The notes: a model not told the origin generated them from the letters alone. Shown: positions 16,720-25,868, numbered from the stretch's first letter. The stretch is DNA of 64,000 nt from Pseudoneobacillus sp042683745 (GCF_042683745.1 NZ_JBHUJX010000019.1:248001-312000), one strand, 5' to 3'. Translations and numbers: made by a program.

Positions 16720-17270
16720 GAGTTTGTTGAGAAAGGTCGATTTTAACATATGTAGGTTCAATAATATAGGAATATCAACTCCCAGATCATTTACTTTTAA
16801 AAGGGATTTTAAGTTTTACTGCTATTTACGGAAGAACTACAATCCCGATCATTTGGGTTTTCATGACAATAGTTTTCAATCGATAAGGAGAAAAGCCACT
16901 CATATCCCAGTTATCTTCACTTGCTACATTGGATCATATATTGGGATTAAACCCAATTCTTCAGCAACTTTCACATCATCAGCATGACTTTTCAAATCAT
17001 CCTCTTCCGCACCCCCAAGTGCCTGCAAATATCCCTCACTTGGACGCTGTTTCCAGTAACCCTCACTTATTAAAATGTATCCATCTTATATTTCGAGACG
17101 CTTCATTTTATGTTGTGTAGTTCTAGTCCACCCAAGGCGCGGGTAGAATCAATACATATACCTAAATCAAATTCCTCTTTCTCGAATTTCTCAATCACCA
17201 CATTAGCATCATCAAAATCTATACTGACCCCATGTTCTTCAAAGAGTTTGACCATTGTCAATGGTAAATA
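16720..17270 (-). pseudogene. Decayed class I SAM-dependent methyltransferase
   Basis: Reading the minus strand in several frames recovers the C-terminal two thirds of a methyltransferase. The pieces are FEEHGVSIDFDDANVV, EEFDLGICIDSTRALGGLE, (stop) DGYILISEGYWKQRPSEGYL, QALGGAEEDDLKSHADD, VAEELGLIPIY and then YEWLFSLSIENYCHENPND. At least two frameshifts and several stops separate them. The N-terminal SAM-binding part is missing; its place is taken by the SDR gene end, which overlaps at 17239. No other gene is visible in 16600-17238. Confidence 0.72.
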
Positions 17271-17979
17271 CTTGGCCTGTGATAGATTCTTGGGTTAATT
17301 GAAAAAGAATAGATTCTGCAATATCATCTGGTGTAGAAATTCTATTAAGTGGTAAGTTGCCTGCAAGTTGATACATTTTTTTTTCATTACCGGACCACCA
17401 TCTTGTATCTACTGCACCAGGAGATATACTATTCACCCTGATATAAGGTGCTAACGCGATAGCTAATGATCTTGTCATTGTGTGAATGGCTGCTTTAGTT
17501 GCAGCATAAGGGATGGATGAACCGATTCCGGTCATTCCAGCCACACTTCCCAAGTTAACAATCACACCAGATTTTTGCATCTGCATATACGGAACAACAG
17601 CTTTTACACAATGAAACATTCCTTTCACATTTACACTAAATAAAGAGTCCCACACTTCATCTGTTACAGCATCTAAGTTATCCAGAGGTATTTGTGCTGT
17701 AATACTTGCATTATTTACTAAACCATCCACCGTACCAAATGTTGTAACCGTTTGGGATACCATTTCATTCACTTCTTTTTCAATCCCTACGTTCGCTTTA
17801 AAAGAAAAAGCAGTACCACCTTTTCGGGTAATCTCATACATGACGTCCATAGCTTCTTTTTCCGACCGACTATAATTAATAACAACTTTTGCACCTGCAT
17901 CTGCTAATTTCAATGCTGTTGCTCTTCCAACACCGGTGCCACCGCCAGTTACAATGACAACTTTATCTCTTAGTTCCAT
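17239..17979 (-). CDS. SDR family oxidoreductase (FabG-like)
   Basis: 246 residues of the classical short-chain dehydrogenase family. TGGGTGVG (11-18) is the cofactor loop, NNAS (89-92) follows, and the catalytic residues are S145, Y158 and K162 (YAATK). The end IRVNSISPGAVDTRWW and TGQVFTIDNGQTL is typical; most relatives have DGG where this has DNG. The substrate cannot be deduced. It is divergent from a LysR gene across a palindrome (18064-18084), so that LysR probably regulates it. Confidence 0.9.
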   Translation of the reverse strand: MELRDKVVIVTGGGTGVGRATALKLADAGAKVVINYSRSEKEAMDVMYEITRKGGTAFSFKANVGIEKEVNEMVSQTVTTFGTVDGLVNNASITAQIPLDNLDAVTDEVWDSLFSVNVKGMFHCVKAVVPYMQMQKSGVIVNLGSVAGMTGIGSSIPYAATKAAIHTMTRSLAIALAPYIRVNSISPGAVDTRWWSGNEKKMYQLAGNLPLNRISTPDDIAESILFQLTQESITGQVFTIDNGQTL

Positions 17980-18063
17980 TCTTTATCATCCGCTTTCATT
18001 CATTGAGTATGTTTTTATTATACTTTTACGAATCTGCAAGGTATAATACTGAAAAATAAGAGG

Positions 18064-18084
18064 GGTATCATTTTAAATGATACC
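18064..18084. promoter_or_regulatory. 21-bp palindrome between SDR and LysR genes
   Basis: GGTATCATTT and AAATGATACC flank one central base. It lies 4 bases before the LysR ribosome binding site and about 85 bp upstream of the SDR start. It is a good candidate LysR operator. Confidence 0.55.
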
Positions 18085-18101
18085 AATGGAGGAGTGTATT
18101 C

Positions 18102-18947
18102 TTGGAAAGTCATGATTTGTGGATATTCAAGCATGTTGCGGAACTTCAATCCATATCTAAAGCTGCTCATCAATTAGGCTATGTACAACCTAACGTCAGC
18201 CAGCGAATCATGTTTTTGGAAGATGAATTAGGGGTTAAATTATTTTTACGTAATAATAGAGGGGTAACGTTGACAGAAGAAGGAAAAATTTTATTAAAGT
18301 ATACAAATCAAATGATACGATTAATGGGTGAAGCCAAATCATTAATTAATCCACAAAAATGGAGAGGATCTTTAACAATTGGTGCATCCCAAACGATTTC
18401 AGCAGTTAAAATTCCTCAGCTTATTTCTTCTTTCTTAAGGAAACATAATAATATTGATGTAAAAGTAAGAACGAATGATAAGCAAAGGTTATTGGAAATG
18501 CTTTCTTATGGAGAGCTTGATGGGGTTTTTATTAATGATCCACAAAATGACTCAACATACGAAACCGTTTATAGTTTCACAGAGAACATCGTACTCATTT
18601 CACCTAGTCATAGTCAAATAGAAAAACAGCATGATCAAACTTTAATTGTGAATAGTGATATAAATTGTATATATAGAAACAAAATGTTGGATTTTTCTAT
18701 AAAAAATAATTTTTATAACCCTGCTATCATGGAGTTTGATTCACTTGAATCTATTCTACAAGCTGTTTACGCTGGACTTGGTATCAGTATCTTACCAGCA
18801 GATGTAGCCTATAGTCGGAAAGAAATTAAAAACGTTCAATACCATAAACTAGATGAAACAATCAAAATCGACTTTGTCATCCAACACAAAAAACAGCACC
18901 CCCAAATACTTAAACAATTTATGCATTTCTTGCAGGAACTGGTTTAG
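18102..18947 (+). CDS. LysR family transcriptional regulator
   Basis: 281 residues. The N-terminal HTH has DLWIFKHVAELQSISKAAHQLGYVQPNVSQRIMFLEDELGVKLF, followed by a periplasmic-binding-like effector domain from about residue 88 (GSLTIGASQTISAVKIPQLI). The TTG at 18102 is 7 bases after GGAGGAG. The domain order resembles CzcR/YwbI-type LysR proteins. It is divergent from the SDR gene, its likely target. Confidence 0.9.
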   Translation: MESHDLWIFKHVAELQSISKAAHQLGYVQPNVSQRIMFLEDELGVKLFLRNNRGVTLTEEGKILLKYTNQMIRLMGEAKSLINPQKWRGSLTIGASQTISAVKIPQLISSFLRKHNNIDVKVRTNDKQRLLEMLSYGELDGVFINDPQNDSTYETVYSFTENIVLISPSHSQIEKQHDQTLIVNSDINCIYRNKMLDFSIKNNFYNPAIMEFDSLESILQAVYAGLGISILPADVAYSRKEIKNVQYHKLDETIKIDFVIQHKKQHPQILKQFMHFLQELV

Positions 18948-18959
18948 GGGAAACAGGTT

Positions 18960-19050
18960 GGACACAGGGACAGGTTCATTGTCCCAGACTTAAACATTTT
19001 TATTTCCAATAAAACTTGGGACAAGTTTCCTTTCCCCATGTCCCTCCAGT
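18960..19050. repeat. Imperfect GGGACAGG-type intergenic hairpin
   Basis: GGGACAGG...TGTCCCA faces TGGGACA...CATGTCCCT around an AT-rich loop. It shares the GGGACAGG motif with the hairpin at 36334-36367. No terminator T run is present. Confidence 0.45.
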
Positions 19051-19079
19051 CCGAGATTTCCTAAAAAGGTGGAGTTATT

Positions 19080-21098
19080 ATTAAAAAAAGAATTTTACTC
19101 TTAACAAAGAGTGAGGAAGCTTATTTTTTTATTAAGAAGCAATTAGAGGATTTATTTCCTAATCTTATTGTCATTAATAAATCTCCTATAGATTTTTCTA
19201 AAAATGAGTTTGACTTGTTTATCGCTACTTACAAGCATGAAGAATTAAATGAATTAGCATTGGAAAAAACGATTTTTGCCAAAAGAACAATCAATGTTTC
19301 TATTATGGAAAAGCTACTGCAGATTTCTAGTCATACCTTTTGTTATGTTGCCAGTAATACCTATGAAGCTTCGATTGAATCAATTGAAATGCTGAAGGGA
19401 TTCGGGATTCAGTTAAAAATGATACCCTATCCTAGATGTAAAGATGAGTTGAATGATGAAATTTCGACTGTGATTACACATGATCTTCATTTAGTTGATA
19501 CAAGCCGATTTTCAACAATTATTGATATCGGTTTCCGTCCATTGGATTTTTCCTCCATCATTGAAGTCGCATTTCGATTACAATTACCAATCAGTACAAT
19601 TGGTGTTTATAAAGCTACAAATATGGATGAAATTGTCCGATTAAACTTTAGTTTATCCCAATCAAATCAACAATTAAAAAATATAAATCAACAGATAGAA
19701 GCCATCGTGAATGCTTCCCAGGATGGGATGGTCACGGTTAATTCCAAAAACATCATCATCCAAATGAATACAGCCATACTCGATTATTTAAAAACTAACT
19801 CTAAAGGGTCAGAGTTTGTAGGTAAGTACTTCACTGATCTTTTCAGTTCCTTTGATTCATTCCAAAATAAAGTTCATTATCTTTACAATTTAAATGGATA
19901 TCAATTACTGGTCCAACAATTACCTATTCCATTAGCAGATGGTGAATTGGGCACGTTATTTGTTTTTCGAGAAATCAATCAATTACAACAAAGAGAACAA
20001 GAAGTAAGAAGAAAGATTCATGCACCAGGATTTGTTTCAAGATATCAGTTCTCCCATTTAATTGGTTCTTCAGCTACTTTAAATGAAACGATTGAAAAAG
20101 CATTAAAACTTGGACAATTTGAGCAACCAATCCTCATTTTAGGAGAAAACGGAACCGGGAAAGAAATATTTGCTCATTCTTTACATCGCGTTTCCAAACG
20201 CAGGGATCAACCATTTGTACCGATTAATTTTGCAGGTTTACCAGAATCATTAGCAGAAAGTGAATTATTCGGTTATGAGGATGGAGCATTTACCGGTGCT
20301 AAAAAAGGTGGAAAACCAGGCTTTTTCGAGTTGGCACATAATGGAGTCATTTTTTTAGACGAAATTGGAGATGCATCTCCATCGATTCAAGCCTCCCTAT
20401 TAAGAGTATTACAGGAGAAGCAAATATTACGAGTCGGTGGAACACAGCTCATTCCTGTTGACGTACGGATCATAGCTGCAACAAATAAAGACTTATTAAA
20501 GCTTGTTGAAAAAGGGGCATTTAGAGAGGATTTATACTACAGACTGAATGTTTTGCCATTGCAGCTTCCGGCGTTGAGAGAAAGAAAAGATGATATATTA
20601 CCATTGGTTGACTTTTTTTTCTCAAAACAATTTTCAAAATCTATTATTCTAGATGATAAAGTAAAAGAAGTTTTACTATCCTATTCATGGCCCGGAAATA
20701 TTAGAGAACTGGAAAATACCGTTTACTATTTGTCTGCTATCATTAAGAATGATCGAGTCCAAACGACTGACCTTCCGGCTAAATTTTTTAATCAAATTCA
20801 AGAAAAAGACTATTCAATTGATGAGCAATTAGAAAAAGAAGGTAGTTTGACGGAGTTCTTCTGGATTTTATCCTACTTATATTTGGCGAAACAAAATAAT
20901 TGGAATACTGGTAGGACGAAAATGGAAGCTTATTTTAAAGAAGAAACCTCAACATATCTTTCAGCACAACAAATTAAAAGTCGAATGTTGATATTGAAAA
21001 AATACCATCTAATTGAAATTGGCACTACCCGACAAGGAAGTTGGATTACAAAGCTAGGAATCCAAGCAATAAATACGATGAGAAACTCATTAGGTTGA
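19080..21098 (+). CDS. Sigma-54-dependent transcriptional activator
   Basis: About 672 residues if begun at ATT 19080, 7 bases after the site AAGGTGG. The frame is open to there and reads KKRILLLTKSEEAYFFIKKQ; the first standard start in frame is the TTG at 19215, with no good ribosome binding site. The order is an N-terminal sensory domain (about 1-195), a PAS domain (about 205-300), then the AAA+ domain with GENGTGKE, GAFTGA (sigma-54 contact), FLDEIGD and WPGNIREL. There is no Fis-type HTH; the C-terminus looks like a winged helix. A sigma-54 promoter lies just downstream. Confidence 0.9.
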   Translation: MKKRILLLTKSEEAYFFIKKQLEDLFPNLIVINKSPIDFSKNEFDLFIATYKHEELNELALEKTIFAKRTINVSIMEKLLQISSHTFCYVASNTYEASIESIEMLKGFGIQLKMIPYPRCKDELNDEISTVITHDLHLVDTSRFSTIIDIGFRPLDFSSIIEVAFRLQLPISTIGVYKATNMDEIVRLNFSLSQSNQQLKNINQQIEAIVNASQDGMVTVNSKNIIIQMNTAILDYLKTNSKGSEFVGKYFTDLFSSFDSFQNKVHYLYNLNGYQLLVQQLPIPLADGELGTLFVFREINQLQQREQEVRRKIHAPGFVSRYQFSHLIGSSATLNETIEKALKLGQFEQPILILGENGTGKEIFAHSLHRVSKRRDQPFVPINFAGLPESLAESELFGYEDGAFTGAKKGGKPGFFELAHNGVIFLDEIGDASPSIQASLLRVLQEKQILRVGGTQLIPVDVRIIAATNKDLLKLVEKGAFREDLYYRLNVLPLQLPALRERKDDILPLVDFFFSKQFSKSIILDDKVKEVLLSYSWPGNIRELENTVYYLSAIIKNDRVQTTDLPAKFFNQIQEKDYSIDEQLEKEGSLTEFFWILSYLYLAKQNNWNTGRTKMEAYFKEETSTYLSAQQIKSRMLILKKYHLIEIGTTRQGSWITKLGIQAINTMRNSLG

Positions 21099-21135
21099 AT
21101 TAGGTTATTTTTAAAAAACCTAATTCAACCTTTTT
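21093..21135 (+). terminator. Terminator of the sigma-54 activator gene
   Basis: GGTTGAATTAGGTT pairs with AACCTAATTCAACC (14 bp) and is followed by TTTTT. It overlaps the end of the activator gene and separates it from the peptidase operon. Confidence 0.9.
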
Positions 21136-21182
21136 CTATGAGTTTTTTAGATCAAACCGATAAATAGTAAACATCTATATAA

Positions 21183-21198
21183 TGGCACGATTATTGCA
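21183..21198 (+). promoter_or_regulatory. Sigma-54 (-24/-12) promoter
   Basis: TGGCAC-GATTA-TTGCA matches the consensus TGGCAC-N5-TTGCA exactly, with the GG and GC elements at the required distance. It lies 35 bp upstream of the M20 peptidase ATG and directly after the sigma-54 activator gene, so the activator very likely drives this operon. Confidence 0.92.
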
Positions 21199-21232
21199 TA
21201 TATTTTTTAATCAAAGAAGGAGTGTGAAACGA

Positions 21233-22486
21233 ATGAAAGAAAAATTGAATGAAACAATCGATTTGTTACAGAGCGACATCGTTACCCTTTTACAAAAGAT
21301 GATTCAAATTCCCAGTGTGAATCCACCAGGAGAGTATGAGGAAATCTGTGATTATCTCGAAAAGGAATTGTCTAGTTATAGCTTCCAAGTGCAAGTGATT
21401 GATGTGCCTGAATCTATTGTGAAGGAGAAAGGTCTTTCAACCCCTCGTAAAAACGTCATTGCTACACTGAAAGGCAACGGGACTGGACCATCACTTATTT
21501 TGAATGCTCATCTAGACACGGTTCCAGAAGATGATGAATCGAAATGGACGTATCCACCTTTCTCAGGAATGATTAAAGATGGAAAAATTTACGGAAGAGG
21601 AGCAACCGATTCTAAAGGACGTCTTGCTGCCTATATTGGAGCAGCTATAGCATTAAAACAATCGGGAATTCCACTAAGCGGAGATATTATCATTGCGGCG
21701 ACTTGCGATGAGGAAACTGGTGGAGAATTAGGGGCAGGTTACGTAACAAGTCACGGCTTTTTAACAGGAGATTATGCCTTAGTGGAGGGATATAGTCAAG
21801 AAATCATTCGAGCAATGGCAGGTATGACGCAACTTCGAATTGTTTCGAATGGAAAGCCTGCCCATTCTGGCTTTAAATGGAATGGGATCAATGCAATTGA
21901 AAAAATGTCTAAAGTCATTATTGGATTGGAAAACCTTCAAAAGGAACTTCAAAATGAGCCTTCATCCATCGAAGGGATGAAATATACGACGATCAATGTA
22001 GGAGTAATTAAGGGTGGAACGAAGTTAAATGTCGTTCCTGGCAGCTGTGAAATAGAAGTTGATCTGCGAATAATTCCAGAGCATACAATTGAGTCTATGA
22101 TAAGTAGAATTAAAATCATGATTCAAAAACTGCAAGATGCGGATTCAGAAATGAATATTTCAGTTGAAAAAATTGGGAGTGCAGAAACAGCCCCAACCAT
22201 TACGGAACACAATCATCCTTTAATTTTAGCGCTACAGAAGGCTAGTATGGAAATAAATAAGAAAGAGTTACCTGTCATTGGCGTGATGGGTCAATCAGAT
22301 GCTCGCTGGTTTATTAAAAACGGAATCCCTGCAATTAATTATGGGCCAGGTACCCCAGCTAATCGTATTCATGGGTATGATGAATGTATGGAAATCGCTG
22401 ATTTAATGAACACCACTAAGGTTATATCCAGATTTTGTGTGAATGTTGTTTGTAACGAGATGACAGTAAATGAAGGAGTGCGATAA
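21233..22486 (+). CDS. M20 family peptidase/deacylase (ArgE/DapE type)
   Basis: 417 residues. Metal ligands are visible: H93 and D95 in NAHLDTVPE, D126 in GRGATDSKG, E160/E161 in CDEETGG, and a late His in ANRIHGYDE. The dimerisation domain lies near residues 205-310. These zinc enzymes hydrolyse acyl-amino acids or short peptides. The ATG at 21233 is 8 bases after AAGGAGTG; an upstream in-frame ATG at 21182 lies inside the sigma-54 promoter and is rejected. It is first in an operon with an S9 peptidase, both probably peptide-catabolic. Confidence 0.9.
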   Translation: MKEKLNETIDLLQSDIVTLLQKMIQIPSVNPPGEYEEICDYLEKELSSYSFQVQVIDVPESIVKEKGLSTPRKNVIATLKGNGTGPSLILNAHLDTVPEDDESKWTYPPFSGMIKDGKIYGRGATDSKGRLAAYIGAAIALKQSGIPLSGDIIIAATCDEETGGELGAGYVTSHGFLTGDYALVEGYSQEIIRAMAGMTQLRIVSNGKPAHSGFKWNGINAIEKMSKVIIGLENLQKELQNEPSSIEGMKYTTINVGVIKGGTKLNVVPGSCEIEVDLRIIPEHTIESMISRIKIMIQKLQDADSEMNISVEKIGSAETAPTITEHNHPLILALQKASMEINKKELPVIGVMGQSDARWFIKNGIPAINYGPGTPANRIHGYDECMEIADLMNTTKVISRFCVNVVCNEMTVNEGVR

Positions 22487-22487
22487 A

Positions 22488-24218
22488 ATGCTAGCTTCGA
22501 AAAAAGGATCCATAGAGCAATTTCTTAAACCATTCTCTCTTTCTGCATTTACTGTAGATGAGGATGAATCCTCTTTAGTTTTTGGTTCAAATATGGCGGG
22601 CACATTTAATTTATGGAAAGTGGACTTAAACCATCATCAAGTACAAACTCAACTAACCTATCATAATCAGAAAATAAGCTCAATCTCCCTTTTTAATAAC
22701 TCTATCTTGTTTACTAGTGACAAAGACGGAAACGAAAATATCCATATTTATTCCGTTGATACTAACGGTGAGAGCTGGAAAGATATTCGAACAGAACCTA
22801 ATTGTCTTTATCTGTTTGGAGGTGTATCAGAAGACGGCTCCAAAATTTACTATACTTCTTCTAAGGAGAATCCGTTATATTTGTCCATTTTTTCATACAA
22901 TTTGCATACCTCCACAGAAGTGTTACTACATCAAGGTAGTAGGGCCGAAACTCATTTACTGAATGTAAGTCCAAATGGTGAGGATATTGCTTATTTCGTA
23001 AGATACAATCATAGTAATATGAAAATCTATATTAAAAAGAATGGGCAACAGTTAGAATTAATTCCAGATACAAAAGAACCATATCGAGTATCCGATCTAT
23101 GCTTCATAGATGAAGACAAGGTCTTATTTACAACCAATTATCAAGAAGAATTCACCTATTTAGCAAGCTATGAAATCTCCACTGGAACATTACAAAAAAT
23201 ACTAGAGATCGAAAAACAAGATATTGAAAATATACAATATATAAATACAAAGCAAGAAATATATTTACAGACAAAATCAGGTCCGATTGATCGACTATAT
23301 GTTTATAATCTTCATACAAACGAATTGAATGAAATACCACTCCCAACGGATACGCTACAGCAATATGTCATTACAAAAACTGGTTCCATCTACATTTCGG
23401 GTTCTTCCTCAACGAAACCGATTTCAATTTTTCAAAAGTTAAAAGATGGTGAATGGACTACCCTTATCAAAAATGAAGTACCTTCTATAAAAGAAGATGA
23501 ATTGATAAAACCTGAGCGTATAAACTATTACTCTTTTGATAACCTTGAAATTGAAGCAATGTTTTATCAAGCGAATGAAGCGAATCGTAATGGTCATACA
23601 ATTGTCTATCCGCATGGGGGACCACAATATAATGAACAAATTGATTACTATGGTTTTTTCCAATACTTGCTTCACGTTGGATTTAACATCTTTGCCCCTA
23701 ATTTTAGGGGTACTCCTAATTACGGGAAGAACTTCCAAAAGCTGATTGAAGGAGATTGGGGCGGCGGTCCACGAATGGATGTCTTATACGGTATAGATGC
23801 ACTTGTGAAGAAAGGAAAAGCAGAGTCTGATAAGATTATTTTGTTCGGAGCTAGTTACGGTGGCTATTTATCCCTACTCTTATTTGGCCGTCACCCAGAA
23901 AGGTTTAAAGCTTGTATAGACTTCTCTGGTCCGGTTAATACCTTTATTGAAAGTTGTCCTGAACATTGGAAAGAACGGATGGACTCTTGGATTGGTAATC
24001 CCAAAAAAGATCGAGATCGCTTAATTGAGCATTCACCATTCATCTATGTCAATCAAATTTCTAATCCATTATTAGTTCTTCAAGGCGCGAATGATCCAAG
24101 ACTTAAAAAGTCAGAATCAGATCAAATGGTTGAGGCTCTTAAAAATAAAGGAATACCGGTGGAATATATCGTTTTCGAGGACGAAGGTCATGGATTATCT
24201 AAAAAAGAAAATGAATGA
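22488..24218 (+). CDS. S9 family peptidase, truncated by an in-frame stop
   Basis: 576 residues: an N-terminal beta-propeller and a C-terminal alpha/beta hydrolase. The catalytic Ser is in GASYGGYL, the Asp in LQGANDPRLKK and the His in DEGHGL. The ATG at 22488 is 9 bases after AGGAG and begins one base after the M20 stop, so translation is probably coupled. The TGA at 24216 falls where relatives continue; after it the same frame reads KTYKSMSDFLTRIVEK to a TAA at 24267. The last helix is therefore lost unless there is readthrough or a sequence error. Confidence 0.88.
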   Translation: MLASKKGSIEQFLKPFSLSAFTVDEDESSLVFGSNMAGTFNLWKVDLNHHQVQTQLTYHNQKISSISLFNNSILFTSDKDGNENIHIYSVDTNGESWKDIRTEPNCLYLFGGVSEDGSKIYYTSSKENPLYLSIFSYNLHTSTEVLLHQGSRAETHLLNVSPNGEDIAYFVRYNHSNMKIYIKKNGQQLELIPDTKEPYRVSDLCFIDEDKVLFTTNYQEEFTYLASYEISTGTLQKILEIEKQDIENIQYINTKQEIYLQTKSGPIDRLYVYNLHTNELNEIPLPTDTLQQYVITKTGSIYISGSSSTKPISIFQKLKDGEWTTLIKNEVPSIKEDELIKPERINYYSFDNLEIEAMFYQANEANRNGHTIVYPHGGPQYNEQIDYYGFFQYLLHVGFNIFAPNFRGTPNYGKNFQKLIEGDWGGGPRMDVLYGIDALVKKGKAESDKIILFGASYGGYLSLLLFGRHPERFKACIDFSGPVNTFIESCPEHWKERMDSWIGNPKKDRDRLIEHSPFIYVNQISNPLLVLQGANDPRLKKSESDQMVEALKNKGIPVEYIVFEDEGHGLSKKENE

Positions 24219-24374
24219 AAGACCTATAAAAGTATGAGTGATTTTTTAACGAGAATCGTTGAGAAATAAAATGGTGAAATTATTTTCACTTTAACAAGTC
24301 TATTATGAAGAAATAGCCTCTTTTAAACTTATACTAATTGTAAAACGGTGATAGAATAAAGATATCTTAACTTT

Positions 24375-24412
24375 AAAGGAATCCCCAATGAAGGAATGGG
24401 ATTCCTCTTTTG
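24375..24412 (+). terminator. Terminator after the S9 peptidase gene
   Basis: AGGAATCCC pairs with GGGATTCCT, followed by CTTTTG. The MFS gene starts 54 bp later and so may have its own promoter. The rest of 24270-24374 has nothing recognised. Confidence 0.7.
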
Positions 24413-24465
24413 TTTGCTAACAGACAAGATCTACAAAATTTTTAAACGAAAGAGGATACATCAAG

Positions 24466-25722
24466 ATGAACAAACAGGAAAGCAGTTATCGATGGTTAGT
24501 ATTTGTCACTGTATTATTTGCTTACTTTTTAATCGTTAGTCAGAGAACAGCTCCAGGACTTATTACGGATCAATTAATGAAAGATTTTCAGGTTTCAGCT
24601 ACTACTATAGGTCTTATGAGCAGTTTTCAATTTTTCGCTTATGCGGGTTTTCAAATTCCGGTTGGTTTGTTATCTGACAGATATGGTCCAAATCGATTCC
24701 TTATTATAGGCACACTTCTGACAGGACTTGGGTCCCTAATCTACAGTTTTTCTCCCAATGAATACGTATTAATTATTTCTCGATTTATAGTTGGAACAGG
24801 CGATTCAATGATTTTCGTCAATTTGGTTATCATTTTAAGCCAATGGTTTAAGGCAAATGAATTTTTAAAATTGATGGGTTTCGTTTCTCTCATTGCGAGC
24901 CTCGGTTCATTAACTTCTACCATTCCTCTTTCTGCGTGGATTACATTTAGTGGTTGGAGATCGCCATTTTTAACTATAGGAATTATTTTAGTGCTATCAT
25001 CTTATCTTTTATATACTGTTCTAGTTTCAAAACCAAGAAAAATATTTCAAAATCATACCCAGTCAAAAAAGAGTGGTATTAAAAGCCCTTGGATCATTCT
25101 GCACAAAACAATTTCTAATCGTCAAGCTTGGGCAACATTCCTTTGTCACTTTGGGGTGGTTGGGGCATATGTAGGATTTATCGGATCGTGGGGAGTACCA
25201 TACGGAGTCCATGCACTTGATTTATCACGTACAGAGGCTAGCCAATTGATGATGTATGGTCTTTTGGGAGCTATTGTAGGTGGTCCACTAATTAGTTGGA
25301 TTACAAGCCGTGTTGATTCGATTAAAAAAGTTTATACCTTTGTTCACCTCATTACTCTAATTAGTTGGATCGGACTGTTTCTAACTGGTGTAGACCCTTC
25401 ATTTATGTTGGTAGTAGCATTACTTTTTATTATTGGCTTTGGAAACGGTGCAAGCGCATTAACATTTGTTGTGGTACGAAAATCATTCCCTATAGAAGAA
25501 GTGGGAGTTGTATCCGGATTCTCTAACATGGGAGGCTTTTTAAGCGCCGTTTTATTACCCATTGTTTTCGGGAAAGTATTAGATTTATTTCCACCAAATT
25601 CTGTAAATGTCGGTTATCATTATGGGTTTATCATCCCAGCCCTGTTCTCTTTGGTCGGATTGTTTGGCGCCATGATGGTAAAAATAGAAAATAAGGAAGA
25701 CAAACAGGTTTTAAGTGCTTAA
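24466..25722 (+). CDS. MFS transporter (paralogue 1)
   Basis: 418 residues with about 12 membrane segments and a central charged loop (about 190-215). The cytoplasmic motif after TM2 is GLLSDRYGPNR. SQRTAPGLITDQ in TM1 and SNRQAWATFLCHFGVVGAYVGF are shared nearly unchanged with the MFS protein at 34993-36261. The substrate is unknown; its position after two peptidase genes suggests peptide or amino acid movement, an inference only. The ATG follows AAAGAGG. Confidence 0.88.
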   Translation: MNKQESSYRWLVFVTVLFAYFLIVSQRTAPGLITDQLMKDFQVSATTIGLMSSFQFFAYAGFQIPVGLLSDRYGPNRFLIIGTLLTGLGSLIYSFSPNEYVLIISRFIVGTGDSMIFVNLVIILSQWFKANEFLKLMGFVSLIASLGSLTSTIPLSAWITFSGWRSPFLTIGIILVLSSYLLYTVLVSKPRKIFQNHTQSKKSGIKSPWIILHKTISNRQAWATFLCHFGVVGAYVGFIGSWGVPYGVHALDLSRTEASQLMMYGLLGAIVGGPLISWITSRVDSIKKVYTFVHLITLISWIGLFLTGVDPSFMLVVALLFIIGFGNGASALTFVVVRKSFPIEEVGVVSGFSNMGGFLSAVLLPIVFGKVLDLFPPNSVNVGYHYGFIIPALFSLVGLFGAMMVKIENKEDKQVLSA

Positions 25723-25795
25723 TTTTGGTGATTCTCTAAGCATCTATTACATTTCACCTTTTTACACAGGAAAATTTTCCATAAATAGGTTGCAA

Positions 25796-25837
25796 AACGA
25801 TAACCTTCTCGTTATTATAAACGTGAAGGTTATCGTT
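25796..25837. promoter_or_regulatory. 42-bp inverted repeat ahead of a TetR gene
   Basis: AACGATAACCTTC and GAAGGTTATCGTT form a perfect 13-bp inverted repeat with a 16-base centre. It ends 31 bp before the TetR ATG and is followed by TTTTAATTT. It may be a repressor operator, a terminator of the MFS gene, or both. Confidence 0.55.
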
Positions 25838-25868
25838 TTTAATTTAGTACAATTTAAGGAGTACAATC

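Noticed and set aside
16724..17298. Three plus-strand open frames
   Set aside because: They are antisense to the methyltransferase remnant, whose homology is on the minus strand.
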